From Pseudomonas sp. Q11 (GTDB taxonomy: Bacteria; Pseudomonadota; Gammaproteobacteria; Pseudomonadales; Pseudomonadaceae), in the NCBI RefSeq assembly GCF_024494355.1, contig NZ_JAKNQY010000031.1, forward strand, positions 1 to 64,000: a stretch of 64,000 nucleotides of DNA. The letters run 5' to 3'. The position numbers were made by a program, and so were the translations under genes. Below, piece by piece: positions 52,513 through 62,840 of the stretch. Position 1 is the stretch's first letter; each line of letters starts with the position of its first letter. The notes under the pieces are model-generated. The model was not told the DNA's origin, made no database searches, and worked only from the letters and a program-made list of their open reading frames with translations.

Positions 52513-53325
52513 TCAATCCAGAAATTCAGGTTTCTGTTTGCTCATATGGGCGGCCATGGCCACACGCAGGTCGGTCGATTGCAGCATGGCGGCGTTCCAG
52601 GTGGCGACGTATTCCAGCCCGTCGTCGATGCGGTGGTCGCGCATGTAGCTGATCATTTCCTTGGTACCGGTCACGGCGATCGGCGACTTGGCGGCGATTT
52701 CCCGAGCGATGCCCATGACACCGTCAAGCAGGCTGGCGCTATCACTGTAGACACGATTGACCAGGCCGATGCTGCGCGCTTCGTCGGCACCGAAGGTGCG
52801 CCCCGTATAAGCGAGTTCACGCAGCATGCCGTCCCCGATGATCCGGGGCAAGCGTTGCAATGTGCCAACATCGGCCGCCATGCCGATATCGATTTCCTTG
52901 ATGGAGAATTGCGCGTCCTCGGCGGCATAACGCATGTCGCAGGCGGAAATCAGGTCGATGGCGCCGCCCAGGCAATAACCCTGGACCGCCGCAAGTACCG
53001 GTTTGCGGCAGTTGTCCACGGCGTTGAACGAGGCTTGCAGTTGCAGGATCTTGCGTCGCAACAGGCGTGCGTTGCGGCCCACGTCCTTGCCCAGTTCATC
53101 AGCCACGGCGGCCAGCATCATCAGGTCGATGCCCGAGGAGAAGTGCTTGCCGGCCCCGCTCAGTACCACCACCCGCGCTTCATCGGTGTCGTCGATCCAT
53201 TGGAAGATTTCGACGATCTCGCTCCAGAAAGCGGCATTCATTGCATTGATCTTGTCCGGTCGATTGATCTGCACATGGGCGATATTGTCTGCAAGTTCGA
53301 CGGTGAACGCTTGGTATTGCGACAT
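52513..53325 (-). CDS. Crotonase family protein, dienoyl-CoA isomerase-like
   Basis: A 270-residue enoyl-CoA hydratase/isomerase-fold protein. Oxyanion-hole segments are GKHFSSGIDLMML and GYCLGGAIDLISACD. The segment EIDIGMAADVGTLQRLP keeps the Glu and Asp of delta(3,5),delta(2,4)-dienoyl-CoA isomerase (ECH1), which moves double bonds during beta-oxidation of some unsaturated fatty acids. It starts at ATG 53325 and is followed closely by nudC. Confidence 0.85.
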   Translation of the reverse strand: MSQYQAFTVELADNIAHVQINRPDKINAMNAAFWSEIVEIFQWIDDTDEARVVVLSGAGKHFSSGIDLMMLAAVADELGKDVGRNARLLRRKILQLQASFNAVDNCRKPVLAAVQGYCLGGAIDLISACDMRYAAEDAQFSIKEIDIGMAADVGTLQRLPRIIGDGMLRELAYTGRTFGADEARSIGLVNRVYSDSASLLDGVMGIAREIAAKSPIAVTGTKEMISYMRDHRIDDGLEYVATWNAAMLQSTDLRVAMAAHMSKQKPEFLD

Positions 53326-53445
53326 GGCAGTGATCCTTTACCGGCTGAAAAAAGAAGCCTGAACTATAACAAGCCAACGCACCGGGTCGTAGACAGTGCA
53401 TCGGCCAAAAGCGGGACCTGGCGACCGGTCAGGTAAAGATGTCTC

Positions 53446-53553
53446 TGTGGCGAGGGGATTTATCCCCGTTGGGGCGCGAAGCGGCCCCTGCATCCCAACA
53501 GAGGTATTTGGGGTCTGCTGCGCAGCCCAGCGGGGATAAATCCCCTCGCCACA
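53446..53553. repeat. REPIN-like inverted REP pair, second sequence type
   Basis: TGTGGCGAGGGGATTTATCC (from 53446, arm to 53473) and its reverse complement (53526-53553, one mismatch) flank a 52-base spacer with further GC-rich pairing. The REP consensus differs from the pair at the left end of the window. It lies between opmB and the crotonase gene, both on the minus strand, and may stabilise or end the opmB transcript. Confidence 0.85.
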
Positions 53554-53574
53554 GGGATCACCTTCAATCACGGA

Positions 53575-55050
53575 TTATTCACTCGCCTGCATCTGCCCAT
53601 CCCAACCGCCACCCAACGCGGCGATCAGTTGCACACTCGCGATCAACCGGCTCTGTTGCAAGGTCAGCACACTGCGTTCGTTACTCAACGCGGTGGCCTG
53701 GACAGTGACGACATCCAGATAGGCAATCAGCCCTGCCCTGTACTGGTTCTGGGTCAGGCGCAGGGATTCGCGGGCGGCATCCAGGGCCTCCTGGCGTACG
53801 CGGGCTTCGTCTTCCAGAACTTTGAGCTGGATCATGTAGTTTTCCACTTCGCGGAAACCGTCGAGTACAGTCTGGCGATAGGTGGCGACGGTCTGGTCGT
53901 AGGCCGCGACGGTGCGGTCGACTTCCGCCGAACGCTGGCCGCCATCGAACAGCGTCATCGCCAGTTGCGGTCCCACCGACCAGAAGCGGTTCGGCACACT
54001 CACCCAGTTATCGTAGGTACTGCTGCTGTAACCGCCGCTCAAGCTCAGGGTCAGGTCCGGGTAATAGGCGGCCTTGACCACGCCGATGTTGGCGTTGGCC
54101 GCCATCACGGAGCGCTCTGCCGAGGCGATGTCCGGCCGGCGTTCAAGCAGTTGCGATGGCAGCGCCACGGGGATTTGCGGAAGGGTCGGGATGTCCTGGG
54201 TTTCTGCCAGGTTGAACTCGGCCGGCGGCAGGCCGATCAGCACCGCGATGGCGTTTTCAAACTGGGCCCGTTGCCAGATCAGGTCGATCAATTCGGCCTG
54301 GGTGGTCTTGAGCTGAGTCTGGGCCTGAGCCACCGCATCCCTGCCGGATACGCCGGCGCGGTATTGGTTTTCGGTCATCTTCAGCGAACGCTGATAGTTG
54401 TCAACGGTGGTCTGCAACAGGCGTTTTTGCTCATCGATCACCCGCAATTGGAGGTAGTTTTGCACCAGCTCCGATTGCTGGCTCAGGCGCATGGCGGCCA
54501 GATCGGCGAAGCTGGCTTCGGCGCTGGCCTCATTGGCTTGCAGGGTGCGACGCAACTTGCCCCAGACGTCCGCCTCCCAGCTGACACCGGCCTGGGCGCT
54601 GTAGGTGTCACGGATACCACTGGCCGAACTGCTCAGGCTCGAGTTGCTGCTGCCGGTGCCCTGGCTGGAGCGGTTCTTGCCGACGGTCAGGTCCACGGTG
54701 GGGAAAAACGCGCCTCGTGCGCTGCGAGCCAAGGCCTGGGCCTGACGGTACTGGGCTTCGGCCTGGGCCACGGTCTGGTTGGACGTATTGAGTTGCTCCA
54801 CCAGGCCATTGAGCCGGGCATCACCGTACAACTCCCACCAGGCCCCCCGGGCCAGGGCGTCGCTGGGATTGGCCTGGCGCCAGCCCTCAGTCTCCTTGTA
54901 CTGCACGGGCGCCGCAGCCGCTGGGCGCTGGTAATCCGGGCCGATGGCGCAGGCGCTGAGCATCGCCACGCACAGCGTCAGGCTCAGCAGCCGCGAGCCA
55001 TGGGCGGTCGCCAGCGGTGCGACAAGATTGAAAAGCGAACGGTCGGTCAT
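53575..55050 (-). CDS. opmB: Outer-membrane efflux channel OpmB
   Basis: A 491-residue TolC-family outer-membrane lipoprotein. The signal peptide ends in the lipobox LSAC, followed by AIGPDYQRP, the usual start of NodT/OprM proteins. Long helical repeats with AEAQYRQAQALARSARGAFF and the paired QNQYRAGLIAYLDV segment are typical. It forms the trimeric exit duct for the MuxABC pump. Its start overlaps the muxC stop by four bases, and it is the last gene of the operon. Confidence 0.92.
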   Translation of the reverse strand: MTDRSLFNLVAPLATAHGSRLLSLTLCVAMLSACAIGPDYQRPAAAAPVQYKETEGWRQANPSDALARGAWWELYGDARLNGLVEQLNTSNQTVAQAEAQYRQAQALARSARGAFFPTVDLTVGKNRSSQGTGSSNSSLSSSASGIRDTYSAQAGVSWEADVWGKLRRTLQANEASAEASFADLAAMRLSQQSELVQNYLQLRVIDEQKRLLQTTVDNYQRSLKMTENQYRAGVSGRDAVAQAQTQLKTTQAELIDLIWQRAQFENAIAVLIGLPPAEFNLAETQDIPTLPQIPVALPSQLLERRPDIASAERSVMAANANIGVVKAAYYPDLTLSLSGGYSSSTYDNWVSVPNRFWSVGPQLAMTLFDGGQRSAEVDRTVAAYDQTVATYRQTVLDGFREVENYMIQLKVLEDEARVRQEALDAARESLRLTQNQYRAGLIAYLDVVTVQATALSNERSVLTLQQSRLIASVQLIAALGGGWDGQMQASE

Positions 55051-58000
55051 AGCGGAGTTTCCAGGGCAGCATCAGTGCGCACGCCGCGCCAGCGGTTGAA
55101 GCGATGGCGCAGTTTGTCGAGATAAAGGTAAACCACCGGAGTGGTGTAGAGGGTCAGGATCTGGCTGAACACCAGCCCACCGATGATGGTCAGGCCCAGC
55201 GGCTGGCGCATTTCCGAGCCTTCGGCGCTACCGAGCAACAGTGGCAAGGCTCCCAGGATCGCCGCCAGCGTGGTCATCAGGATCGGCCGCAAGCGCAGCA
55301 GGCAAGCGTTGCGGATCGACTCTTGTGGCGTCTGCCCGCCGCGCTCCAGTTGCAGCGCCAGGTCGATCATCAGGATCGCGTTTTTCTTCACTACGCCAAT
55401 CAGCAGGAACAGCCCCAACAACGAGATCAGGCTGAACTCGCTGCCCAGCACGTAAATCGACAGCAGCGCGCCGACGCCGGCCGACGGCAATGTAGACAGG
55501 ATGGTCAGCGGATGAATGTAGCTCTCATACAGCACACCCAGCACCAGGTACACCGCCAGCAATGCTCCCAGGATCATGAATGGCTGGCTTTTCTGGGTGG
55601 CCGCGAACGCATCGGCGGTGCCGGCCATTTTTGCAATGATGTCTTCGGGCATCCCGAGCCTGGCGATCGCCCGCTCGATGGCGGCCGTGCCCTGCTCCAC
55701 CGTCACGCCCTCGGCCATGTCGAACGATATATCCTCGGAGGCGAACTGACCTTCGTGGCTGACTCGATCATCCTCCAGGCTGCTCTCATAATGCGCGATG
55801 GTCGACAGGGGCACCCGCGCGCCGTCAGCGGTAATGACCTGGACCTGCTCGAGGGTACTTGGGTCCTGGGCGTACTTGGGATTGACCTCCATCACCACCT
55901 GATACTGGTTGAGGCTGTCATAGATGGTGGATATCTGCCGCTGGCTGTAGGCGTTGTTCAACACCGAGGTGACCATGTCCATGTCGATGCCCAGGCGCTT
56001 GGCCTGGTCGCGGTCCACCACCAGCGTGATCTGCTGGGCGCCGCCGCCGTCGCGAGCATCAATGGCGGTCAGTTCCGGCAAGGCCCTGAAGGCCGCCGCG
56101 ACTTTGGGGTACCACTGGCGTAGCGACGCCAGGTCACCGCTCTGCAGGATGTAGGAATACTGCGAAGTGGTCTGCTCACGGCCGCCACCAAACTGCAGGT
56201 CCTGGTCGGCCATCAGCATCAAGCGACCACCCGGCACCAGGGGCATTTCCTTGCGCAGGCGCTCGATGACTTTCTGCGCGGAGATCCCGCGCTCCTTGAT
56301 CGGCTTGAGGCGCACCAGCATGAAGGCATTGTTGGTGCCGTTGTTGCCGCCGATGAACCCCGCCACGCTTTCTACTGCTTCGTCCTTGAGCACGGCGCGA
56401 CGAAATATCTCCATCTTCGGCTGCATGACATTGAACGACAGGCCATCGTCGCCGCGCACGAAACCGATCAACTGGCCGGTGTCCTGCTGAGGCATGAAGG
56501 TTTTCGGCACCACCACGTAGAGTGCGATGTTCACCCCGATGGTCACCAGCAGGCTCAGCAAGGTCAGGCGCCGGTGACGCAGCACCCAGTCCAGGCTGCG
56601 CGCGTAACCACGCACCATCCGTTCGTTGAGGCGCCGGCTCCAGCACTGCAGGCGGTTCTCCTGCCCCGGCACGTGGGGCTTGAGCCAGCGAGCGCAGAGC
56701 ATCGGCGTGAGCGTCAGCGACACCACCAGCGAGACCACGATGGCCGCCGCCAGGGTGATGGAAAACTCGCGAAACAGGCTCTCGATAATCCCGCCCATGA
56801 ACAGGATCGAGAGAAACACCGCCACCAGCGAGACGTTCATCGACAACAGCGTAAAGCCCACCTCATCGGCGCCCAGGTAGGCTGCCTTCATCGGCGGCAC
56901 GCCTTCGTCGATGTGCCGGGAAATGTTCTCCAGCACCACGATGGCGTCGTCCACCACCAGGCCGGTGGCGAGGATCAACGCCATCAACGACAGGTTGTTC
57001 AGGGAGAAGCCGTAGAGGTACATCACCGCAAACGTGCCCACCAGGGACACCGGCACCGCCAGGGTCGGGATCAGTGAGGCGCGGAAGTTACCCAGGAACA
57101 GGAACACCACCAGCACCACCAGGGCCACGGCGATCAGCAGGGTCATTTCCGCCTCGTGCAGCGTGGCCTTGATCACCGGTGAGCGGTCCATGGCCAGGTT
57201 CAGCTTGACGCTGGCCGGCAGCACGGCCTGCAACGCCGGCAGCTGGTTCTTGATCTCATTGACCGTCTCGATGATGTTGGCGCCAGCCTGGCGGTTGATC
57301 ACCAGCAGCACGGCAGCGTCATCGTTGAAGAAACCGCTGTTGTAGCGGTCTTCGACGCCGTCGGTGACTTTTGCTACGTCCTTGAGCCGCAGTACCGAGC
57401 CGTCCTGGTAACGGATGATCAGCGTTTCGTAATCCTTGGCCTTCTCCAACTGATCGTTGGCCTGGATTTGCCACATGCGCTGTGCGTCCTCGACCGAACC
57501 CTTGGGCCGGCGCACGTTGCTGTCGGCAATGGCGCTGCGCACGTCATCCAGGGCCACGCCGTACTGGTTGAGCAGTTGCGGCTCCAGTTCGATACGCACC
57601 GCCGGCAAGGAACTGCCACCAATCTGCACCTCGCCCACGCCCGACACCTGGGACAGACTCTGGGACAGGATGGTTGAAGCCAGGTCATAGAGCTGACCCT
57701 TCTCCAGCACATCCGAGGTCAGCGACAGCACCATGATCGGCGCCTGGGACGGGTTGACCTTCTTGTACGTGGGCATGCTGCGCATGCCGCTGGGCAACAG
57801 GTTGCGCGAGGCATTGATGGCCGCCTGTACTTCCCGCGCCGCGCCGTTGATGTCGCGGTCCAGGTCAAATTGCAGGATCACCCGGGTAGAGCCCTGGCTG
57901 GACCGGCTGCTCATGGTGTTGACCCCGGCGATAGCGCCGAAGGAACGCTCAAGCGGCGTCGCTACCGTCGAGGCCATCACCTCGGGGCTGGCCCCCGGCA

Positions 58001-58151
58001 AGTTGGCCTGGACCACGATCACCGGAAAATCCATCTGTGGCAGCGGCGCAACCGGCAGCAGGCCAAAGCTCACGCCACCGAGCAGCATGATTGCAAAGCT
58101 CAGCAGCATCGTCGCTACGGGGCGGCGGATGAACGGGCCGGAGAGGTTCAT
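55047..58151 (-). CDS. muxC: RND efflux pump subunit MuxC
   Basis: A 1034-residue RND permease with twelve membrane segments and two large periplasmic loops. The proton-relay Asp pair is in LATGLVVDDAIVVLENI (segment 4). It is of the MdtC type, which works as a heterotrimer with a second RND protein (MuxB here). It follows muxB after 103 bases that hold a repeat-like sequence, and overlaps opmB by four bases. In P. aeruginosa MuxABC-OpmB exports aztreonam, macrolides, novobiocin and tetracycline. Confidence 0.92.
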   Translation of the reverse strand: MNLSGPFIRRPVATMLLSFAIMLLGGVSFGLLPVAPLPQMDFPVIVVQANLPGASPEVMASTVATPLERSFGAIAGVNTMSSRSSQGSTRVILQFDLDRDINGAAREVQAAINASRNLLPSGMRSMPTYKKVNPSQAPIMVLSLTSDVLEKGQLYDLASTILSQSLSQVSGVGEVQIGGSSLPAVRIELEPQLLNQYGVALDDVRSAIADSNVRRPKGSVEDAQRMWQIQANDQLEKAKDYETLIIRYQDGSVLRLKDVAKVTDGVEDRYNSGFFNDDAAVLLVINRQAGANIIETVNEIKNQLPALQAVLPASVKLNLAMDRSPVIKATLHEAEMTLLIAVALVVLVVFLFLGNFRASLIPTLAVPVSLVGTFAVMYLYGFSLNNLSLMALILATGLVVDDAIVVLENISRHIDEGVPPMKAAYLGADEVGFTLLSMNVSLVAVFLSILFMGGIIESLFREFSITLAAAIVVSLVVSLTLTPMLCARWLKPHVPGQENRLQCWSRRLNERMVRGYARSLDWVLRHRRLTLLSLLVTIGVNIALYVVVPKTFMPQQDTGQLIGFVRGDDGLSFNVMQPKMEIFRRAVLKDEAVESVAGFIGGNNGTNNAFMLVRLKPIKERGISAQKVIERLRKEMPLVPGGRLMLMADQDLQFGGGREQTTSQYSYILQSGDLASLRQWYPKVAAAFRALPELTAIDARDGGGAQQITLVVDRDQAKRLGIDMDMVTSVLNNAYSQRQISTIYDSLNQYQVVMEVNPKYAQDPSTLEQVQVITADGARVPLSTIAHYESSLEDDRVSHEGQFASEDISFDMAEGVTVEQGTAAIERAIARLGMPEDIIAKMAGTADAFAATQKSQPFMILGALLAVYLVLGVLYESYIHPLTILSTLPSAGVGALLSIYVLGSEFSLISLLGLFLLIGVVKKNAILMIDLALQLERGGQTPQESIRNACLLRLRPILMTTLAAILGALPLLLGSAEGSEMRQPLGLTIIGGLVFSQILTLYTTPVVYLYLDKLRHRFNRWRGVRTDAALETPL

Positions 58152-58254
58152 GGGTGACAGCTCCAGGCTTCAAACTTCAAGCTGCAAGAGAAAAGCAAGT
58201 CGTGCACAGGCTTTAGCTTGTCGCTTGCTGCTGGAAGCTTGCCGCTAGATTCCG
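58152..58254. repeat. muxB-muxC spacer with GCTTCAAGCTGCAAG-type repeat
   Basis: The spacer contains GCTTCAAACTTCAAGCTGCA on one side and, in inverted sense, imperfect partners (GCTTGTCGCTTGCTGCTGG then AAGCTTGCCGC). Sequences of this style recur between pseudomonad genes. It interrupts an otherwise overlapping operon and could form a hairpin in the transcript. Confidence 0.5.
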
Positions 58255-61200
58255 TCATACCCGCACCTCTTTCCCATCAGGCTTGGCAAAGCGGCGTCCC
58301 AGGCGGTCGAAATACAGGTAGATCACCGGCGTCGTGAAGAGCGTCAGCACCTGGCTCACCAACAACCCACCCACCATCACCAGCCCCAAAGGCTGGCGCA
58401 GTTCGGCGCCGGAGCCGGTGGCGAGCATCAGTGGCACCGCCCCGAACAGGGCCGCCAGCGTGGTCATCAGGATCGGCCTGAAACGCAGCAGCGCGGCCTG
58501 GTAGATGGCCGTTTGCGGGTCCATGCCCTGATTGCGTTCGGCGTCGAGGGCGAAGTCGATCATCATGATCGCGTTTTTCTTGACGATGCCAATCAGCAAG
58601 ATGATGCCGATGATCGCGATCATGCCCAAGTCATTGCCGCTGATGATCAGCGCCAGCAAGGCGCCGATGGCCGCCGAGGGCAACGTGGAGAGAATCGTGA
58701 TCGGGTGGATGTAGCTCTCGTACAAAACACCGAGGACGATGTACATGGTCACCACCGCCGCCAGGATCAGCAGCAAGGTGCTCGACAGCGAGGCCTGGAA
58801 CGCCTGGGCCGCCCCCTGGAACTCGGTCTGCACCCCCACCGGCATGCCAATGTCCTGCTGGACCTTTTCGATCACGTCCACCGCATGCCCGAGGGCCACG
58901 CCCGGCGCCAGGTTGAACGACATCATCACCGCCGGAAATTGACCGAGGTGGGCAATCGCCAGTTGGGCCTGACGCTCCTCGACCCGGGCCAGGCTCGACA
59001 GCCGCACCTGGCCACCGTCGGTGGTCTTGACGTGAATCTGATCCAGCGCCCGCGGCCCGATACGCTCCCCGGCCTGGGCCTGCAACACCACCCGATACTG
59101 GCTGGCCTGGGTGTAGATGGTGGAAATCTGCCGCTGGCCGAAGGCGTCATACAGTGCATCGGTGATGTCCGACACCGATACGCCCAGGCGCGACGCGGCG
59201 TCGCGGTCGATCACCAGGTAGACCTGCAGTCCTTTGTCCTGCAAATCGCTGGCGACGTCGGTCAGCTCCGGCTGCTGGGCCAACGCTTCGACGAGACGTT
59301 CGCTCCAGAGGCTGAGCAACTCGGCATCCGGCGAGGACAGGCTGAACTGATACTGGGTACGGCTGACCCGGTCTTCGATGGTCAGGTCCTGCACCGGTTG
59401 CATGAACAAGCGGATGCCCACCAGCCGATCCAGTTGCGGCTGCAAGCGGGCAATGATTTCGGTGGCGCTGTCATCCCGTTCGCTGTGGGGCTTGAGATTG
59501 ATCAACAAGCGACCACTGTTGAGCGTGGCGTTGTCACCGTCTACGCCGATGTAGGAAGACAGGCTCTGCACCGCCGGATCGGCCAGGATCACCTTGGCCA
59601 GTTGCTGTTGGCGCTCGCTCATGGCGGCAAAGGAAATCGACTGTGGCGCTTGGGAAATGCCCTGGATCACCCCGGTGTCCTGCACCGGGAAAAACCCCTT
59701 GGGCACGGCCAGGTACAACACCACTGTCAGCACCAGGCTGCCCACGGCGACCAGCAGGGTCAGCGGCTGATGCTTGAGCACCCACTGCAACTTGCGACCG
59801 TAGGCGGCGATCATCCAGTCGATCCAGGCGCCGCTGGCACGGTAGAAACGCCCCTGCTCTTGCTCCTTGGGCTCGCGCTTGAGCAACCGGGCACACATCA
59901 TCGGCGTCAGGGTCAGCGACACCACCAGGGAGATCAGGATCGCCACCGCCAGGGTGATGGCGAACTCGCGGAACAAGCGTCCGACCACGTCGGCCATGAA
60001 CAGCAACGGGATCAGCACCGCGATCAGCGACAACGTCAGGGAAACCAGCGTGAAGCCAATCTGTTTCGCGCCCTTTAGCGCAGCCTGCATAGGGCTGTCG
60101 CCCTTCTCGATATAGCGGGCGATGTTCTCCAGCATGACGATGGCATCGTCCACCACGAAACCAGTGGCAATGGTCAGGGCCATCAGCGTCAGGTTGTTGA
60201 TGGAAAAACCGGCCAGGTACATCACGCCGAACGTCCCGATCAGCGACAACGGCACAGCCACCGACGGAATGATCGTGGCGCTGACCCGACGCAGGAACAG
60301 GAACGTCACCATGACCACCAGGACGATGGCGATCAGCAGTTCATGCTGGACGTCGGTGACCGAGGCGCGGATGGTCTGGGTGCGGTCGGTCAGCACCGTA
60401 ACGTCCAGGCCGGCCGGCAGGTTGTCGGTAATGCTCGGCAACAAGGCTTTGATCCGGTCGACCACCTCGATGACGTTGGCCCCCGGCTGGCGCTGGATAT
60501 TCAGCAACACGGCCTGGTTTTCGTTGGCCCAGGCGGCAAGGCGTTCATTCTCGGCGCCATCGACGATCTGCGCGACATCCTTGAGTCGCAATGGCGCGCC
60601 GTTGGCGTAGGCGAGGATCAGTTCGGCGTAGTCCTTGGGCGAGGTCAACTGATCGTTGGCATCGAGCATCGAGACCCGGGTCGGTCCGTCGAAGTTGCCC
60701 TTGGGCTGGTTGACGTTGGAGGCGCCGATCAGGGTGCGCACATCCGCCAGGTTCAGCCCCGCGGCTGCCAGGGCCTCGGGGTTGACCTTGATCCGCACGG
60801 CCTGGCGCTGGCCACCAGCAATCGAAACCATGCCGACCCCGCTGATCTGGGCGATTTTCTGCGCCATGCGGGTGTCCACCAGATCATTGAGCTTGGGCAG
60901 CAGCATGGTCTTGGAGGTGATCGCCAGGGTCAGCACCGGGGTATCGGCCGGGTTGACCTTGTTGTACACCGGCGGAGCCGGCAAATCGCTGGGCAGCAGG
61001 TTGGTGGCGGCGTTGATCGCCGCCTGCACCTGCTGCTCGGCGACATCCATGTTGATGTCGAGGCTAAAGCGCAGGGTGATCACCGACGCGCCGCCGGAAC
61101 TGGTGGACGCCATCTGCGTCAGGCCCGGCATCTGCCCGAATTGCCGTTCCAGCGGCGCGGTCACGGCACTGGTCATCACGTCGGGACTGGCGCCCGGGTA

Positions 61201-61350
61201 CAGGGTCATCACGCGGATGGTCGGGTAATCGACCTGGGGCAATGCCGACACCGGCAGCAACCGATAGGCGATCAGGCCGGCCAGCACGATGGCCAGCATG
61301 CTCAGGGTGGTGGCTACCGGACGAAGGATGAACAGCCGCGAGAGGTTCAT
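58255..61350 (-). CDS. muxB: RND efflux pump subunit MuxB
   Basis: A 1031-residue RND permease of the MdtB type. Twelve membrane segments are visible, with the Asp pair in IATGFVVDDAIVMLENIARY. It shares layout but clearly differs in sequence from MuxC, as expected for the two partners of a heteromeric pump. Its start codon overlaps the muxA stop by four bases, so translation is probably coupled. Confidence 0.92.
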   Translation of the reverse strand: MNLSRLFILRPVATTLSMLAIVLAGLIAYRLLPVSALPQVDYPTIRVMTLYPGASPDVMTSAVTAPLERQFGQMPGLTQMASTSSGGASVITLRFSLDINMDVAEQQVQAAINAATNLLPSDLPAPPVYNKVNPADTPVLTLAITSKTMLLPKLNDLVDTRMAQKIAQISGVGMVSIAGGQRQAVRIKVNPEALAAAGLNLADVRTLIGASNVNQPKGNFDGPTRVSMLDANDQLTSPKDYAELILAYANGAPLRLKDVAQIVDGAENERLAAWANENQAVLLNIQRQPGANVIEVVDRIKALLPSITDNLPAGLDVTVLTDRTQTIRASVTDVQHELLIAIVLVVMVTFLFLRRVSATIIPSVAVPLSLIGTFGVMYLAGFSINNLTLMALTIATGFVVDDAIVMLENIARYIEKGDSPMQAALKGAKQIGFTLVSLTLSLIAVLIPLLFMADVVGRLFREFAITLAVAILISLVVSLTLTPMMCARLLKREPKEQEQGRFYRASGAWIDWMIAAYGRKLQWVLKHQPLTLLVAVGSLVLTVVLYLAVPKGFFPVQDTGVIQGISQAPQSISFAAMSERQQQLAKVILADPAVQSLSSYIGVDGDNATLNSGRLLINLKPHSERDDSATEIIARLQPQLDRLVGIRLFMQPVQDLTIEDRVSRTQYQFSLSSPDAELLSLWSERLVEALAQQPELTDVASDLQDKGLQVYLVIDRDAASRLGVSVSDITDALYDAFGQRQISTIYTQASQYRVVLQAQAGERIGPRALDQIHVKTTDGGQVRLSSLARVEERQAQLAIAHLGQFPAVMMSFNLAPGVALGHAVDVIEKVQQDIGMPVGVQTEFQGAAQAFQASLSSTLLLILAAVVTMYIVLGVLYESYIHPITILSTLPSAAIGALLALIISGNDLGMIAIIGIILLIGIVKKNAIMMIDFALDAERNQGMDPQTAIYQAALLRFRPILMTTLAALFGAVPLMLATGSGAELRQPLGLVMVGGLLVSQVLTLFTTPVIYLYFDRLGRRFAKPDGKEVRV

Positions 61351-62663
61351 GCGCCGCCCTTTTTCGCCTTGTCGGCCACGGCCGCTTCAGCCGGTGCGGC
61401 CGCCGTTTTGCCCTGCAGGTGTTCGGTCGGTGTGGTGGGCACGTCCTGGCTGTCGTTGACCACGTCCACCTCGCTGCCTTCCTTCAGGCGATCGGTGCCT
61501 TCAAGCACCACCCGATCCCCCGCCGCCAAGCCTTCGGTAACTACGGTAGTTTCGCCATCGCTGGCGCCGATCTTCAGCTTTCTGATGGTGACTTTCTTAT
61601 CGCCATCCAGGGCGTAGACGAACGTGCCATTGGTGCCGAACTGAATGGCAGGCGTCGGCGCCAGGACTACATTTTTGAGGGTGTCGGCCAACAAATGCAC
61701 ATTGACGAACTGGTTGGGGAACAGCGACTGGTCGCGGTTATCGTAGCGAGCCTTGAACTTCAGGGTGCCGGTGGTGATGTCGATCTGGTTGTCCAGGCTT
61801 TGCAGCACACCGCTGGCCTGCAGCTTCAGGTCACTACGGTCCCAGGCTTCCACCGGCAGCTTCGCCCCACTGCGGTAGCGGGCAAGCACGGTATCAAGGT
61901 TGTTTTCCGGCAGCGTAAAGACGACGCTGATGGGTTGCGTCTGGGTGATGACCGCCAACGCCGTAGTGTCGTTGGCGGCCACCAGGTTGCCAACGTCCAG
62001 TTGCCGCAATCCGACCCGGCCGGAGATCGGCGCACGGATCCTGGTGAATTCCAGGTTGAGCTTGGCGTCGTTGACCGCCGCCTGATTGGTCTTGACCGTG
62101 CCCTGGTACTGGCCCACCAAGGCGGCGGCGGTATCGAGGGTCTGCTTGGCGATGCTGTCCTCGGCATACAGGCCGCGATAACGCTCAAGGTCCACCTGGG
62201 CATTTTTCAGTTGGGCCTGGTTCTGCAGCAACGTGCCTTCGGCCTGGAGCAAGGCGTTCTGGTATGGACGCGGATCGATTTCGGCCAGCAGGTCTCCAGC
62301 CTTGACCATCTGCCCCTCTTCAAAGGCAATCTTGACCAGTTCACCGCCCACCCGGCTACGCACGTTGATGGTATTGAGGGCCGTGACGGTGCCCAGCGCC
62401 TTGTAATAAAGCGGAAAATCACCAGTGACTGCCGGCGCAACCCGAACCGGCACAGGCCCCGTCGCGCCGCCAAACCCTGGCCGCATGCCGCCCGACCGCC
62501 CCGTCTGTCCAGCAGGAGCTTCTTGCCCTGCTCCGGGCTTTTGGTCCGTGCCAGCGGGCCAGAACTTCCAGGCTAGCGCCGCGACGATCAATACGATGAC
62601 CAGGCCAAATAGCCAGCGACGGGATTTGCGGGAATCAGAGGATTGCATGAAATGATCAACCAT
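61347..62663 (-). CDS. muxA: Periplasmic adaptor (membrane fusion) protein MuxA
   Basis: A 438-residue HlyD/MdtA-type adaptor. One N-terminal membrane segment (WLFGLVIVLIVAALAWKFWP) anchors it. The biotinyl-lipoyl-like parts are VGGELVKIAFEEGQMVKAGD and RIRAPISGRVGLRQLDVGN, with a helical hairpin between them and a beta-barrel and membrane-proximal domain after. It links MuxB/MuxC with OpmB. ATG 62663 is used; ATG 62648, giving MQSSDSRKS, is equally possible because neither has a clear ribosome binding site. First gene of the operon. Confidence 0.92.
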   Translation of the reverse strand: MVDHFMQSSDSRKSRRWLFGLVIVLIVAALAWKFWPAGTDQKPGAGQEAPAGQTGRSGGMRPGFGGATGPVPVRVAPAVTGDFPLYYKALGTVTALNTINVRSRVGGELVKIAFEEGQMVKAGDLLAEIDPRPYQNALLQAEGTLLQNQAQLKNAQVDLERYRGLYAEDSIAKQTLDTAAALVGQYQGTVKTNQAAVNDAKLNLEFTRIRAPISGRVGLRQLDVGNLVAANDTTALAVITQTQPISVVFTLPENNLDTVLARYRSGAKLPVEAWDRSDLKLQASGVLQSLDNQIDITTGTLKFKARYDNRDQSLFPNQFVNVHLLADTLKNVVLAPTPAIQFGTNGTFVYALDGDKKVTIRKLKIGASDGETTVVTEGLAAGDRVVLEGTDRLKEGSEVDVVNDSQDVPTTPTEHLQGKTAAAPAEAAVADKAKKGGA

Positions 62664-62783
62664 TGGGCGCGTGGGCTTCTTCTACGGGAGGCTGAAAGAT
62701 AAGCACTGGCGGGTATTTAGCAAAGCGCCTTTACCGGCAATTTACGTTGGGCTTACGTATCCCGGGACGGGCTAAGGCATTGA

Positions 62784-62819
62784 AGCAAAAACGAAAACGG
62801 CCTGGACAGGGCCAGGCCG
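62784..62819 (-). terminator. Terminator of tpx
   Basis: CGGCCTGG at 62798-62805 pairs with CCAGGCCG at 62812-62819. On the minus strand it is followed by TTTTCGTTTTTG. Confidence 0.85.
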
Positions 62820-62840
62820 CTAACAATTATAAGAAATACT

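Noticed and set aside
53629..60078. Several long plus-strand frames (498, 339 and 521 codons) opposite opmB, muxC and muxB
   Set aside because: They mirror the codon bias of clearly real efflux genes and have no motif or ribosome binding site.
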